Assembly (NCBI GenBank): GCA_028281205.1
Contig: JANQKJ010000052.1
Location: forward strand, 1-5,924
Reading direction: 5' to 3'
DNA: 5,924 nucleotides
Source: Gammaproteobacteria bacterium
GTDB lineage: Bacteria > Pseudomonadota > Gammaproteobacteria > UBA4575
Shown: in pieces, positions 5,703 through 5,924 of the stretch
Numbering within the stretch: position 1 is the stretch's first letter
How the letters are laid out: each line of letters begins with the position of its first letter
The notes under the pieces: generated by a model
The model's input: only the letters and a program-made list of their open reading frames with translations
What the model was told of the DNA's origin: nothing
Database searches by the model: none
Position numbers and translations under genes: made by a program

Positions 5703-5924
5703 AAGTAGGGGCATATCTTACGTAGCTCTTAAAGTGGGGGCAAATAGTACTAAATTCAATCAAATAGGCTGGAAATTTACAGTTAAAACCATTAACTCAA
5801 AAATAAGCGGTACAAAATTGGGGGTTGACAGGAAAGAATAAAAAATCAATGATTTACATTCTATTGTTGATCTACATACTTAGAAAGTGGCCCAAGCAAC
5901 TCTTAGAAAAGTAAAAAAAAGCCC
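5703..5924 (+). mobile_element. Possible relic of an IS200-like/REP-associated tyrosine transposase element (5' end)
   Basis: No intact gene is present in this stretch. Two 19-base direct repeats, 5703-5721 and 5732-5750, share 15 of 19 positions (AAGTRGGGGCAWAT...TAC) at a 29-base offset. A 6+6 bp inverted repeat follows (AGTTAA 5781-5786, TTAACT 5792-5797), then TTGACA at 5825-5830. Near the right edge, codons from 5876 read ILRKWPKQLLEK before a TAA at 5912-5914. From memory, many Y1-type transposases begin with MPRK followed by a basic stretch, and their upstream flanks often carry GTGGGGTCA-like motifs. The missing ATG and the early stop would make this a degraded copy. The window ends before any HUH or catalytic Tyr motif, so the identification is inference only. 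Confidence 0.3.

Noticed and set aside
5670..5704. TTGACT/TATAAG as a sigma-70 promoter for trxB
   Set aside because: The hexamers are 23 bases apart, beyond the usual 16-18; at normal spacing from TTGACT only 3-of-6 matches are found.
5849..5914. Short plus-strand ATG frame of 21 codons after TTGACA
   Set aside because: It is very short, with no Shine-Dalgarno sequence and a translation that reads better as the upstream flank and start of a decayed transposase gene.

Overview
The window holds seven protein genes and no RNA genes. It looks like a chromosomal segment of a low-to-moderate GC gammaproteobacterium. The grounds are a typical proteobacterial thioredoxin reductase and Aat, a FemAB-like (DUF482/COG3146-type) protein between them, and exported proteins with Gram-negative-style signal peptides, one a lipoprotein. 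I cannot name the genus from the sequence alone.

Left part (1-2272): a minus-strand peroxiredoxin of the Bcp/PrxQ family starts at a TTG codon and is divergent from a two-gene plus-strand unit. The first gene of that unit is an exported dienelactone-hydrolase-like lipoprotein. The second follows with no intervening base (TAA then ATG). It is an exported protein without a recognised name that carries what looks like a transglutaminase-type Cys-His-Asp triad. This pair is the least understood part of the window.

Middle and right part (2293-5638): four genes lie on the minus strand, read right to left. They are trxB, a FemAB-like acyl/aminoacyl-transferase-fold protein, aat (which overlaps the FemAB-like gene by ATGA) and, after a 78-base gap, a small exported protein of unknown function. 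The first three probably form one operon. TrxB would supply reducing power, through a thioredoxin encoded elsewhere, to the Bcp at the other end of the window. Aat and the FemAB-like protein are likely to share the GNAT/FemX fold, so their tight coupling is suggestive. From what I recall of Pseudomonas-type gene order, bpt, infA and clpA often follow aat; none of them is seen here.

Right edge (5639-5924): the trxB leader has a good ribosome binding site and a 6+6 bp inverted repeat. Beyond it is non-coding DNA with two 19-base direct repeats and a short stretch resembling the start of an IS200-like/REP-associated tyrosine transposase gene. I read it as a decayed or truncated mobile-element end, with low confidence. 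The first 83 bases hold only two short inverted repeats and possibly the tail of a neighbouring gene.

I found no CRISPR array, tRNA, rRNA or intact insertion sequence. Most of the window is ordinary housekeeping sequence. The candidates for something new are the lipoprotein/transglutaminase-like pair and the coupled FemAB-like/Aat pair.
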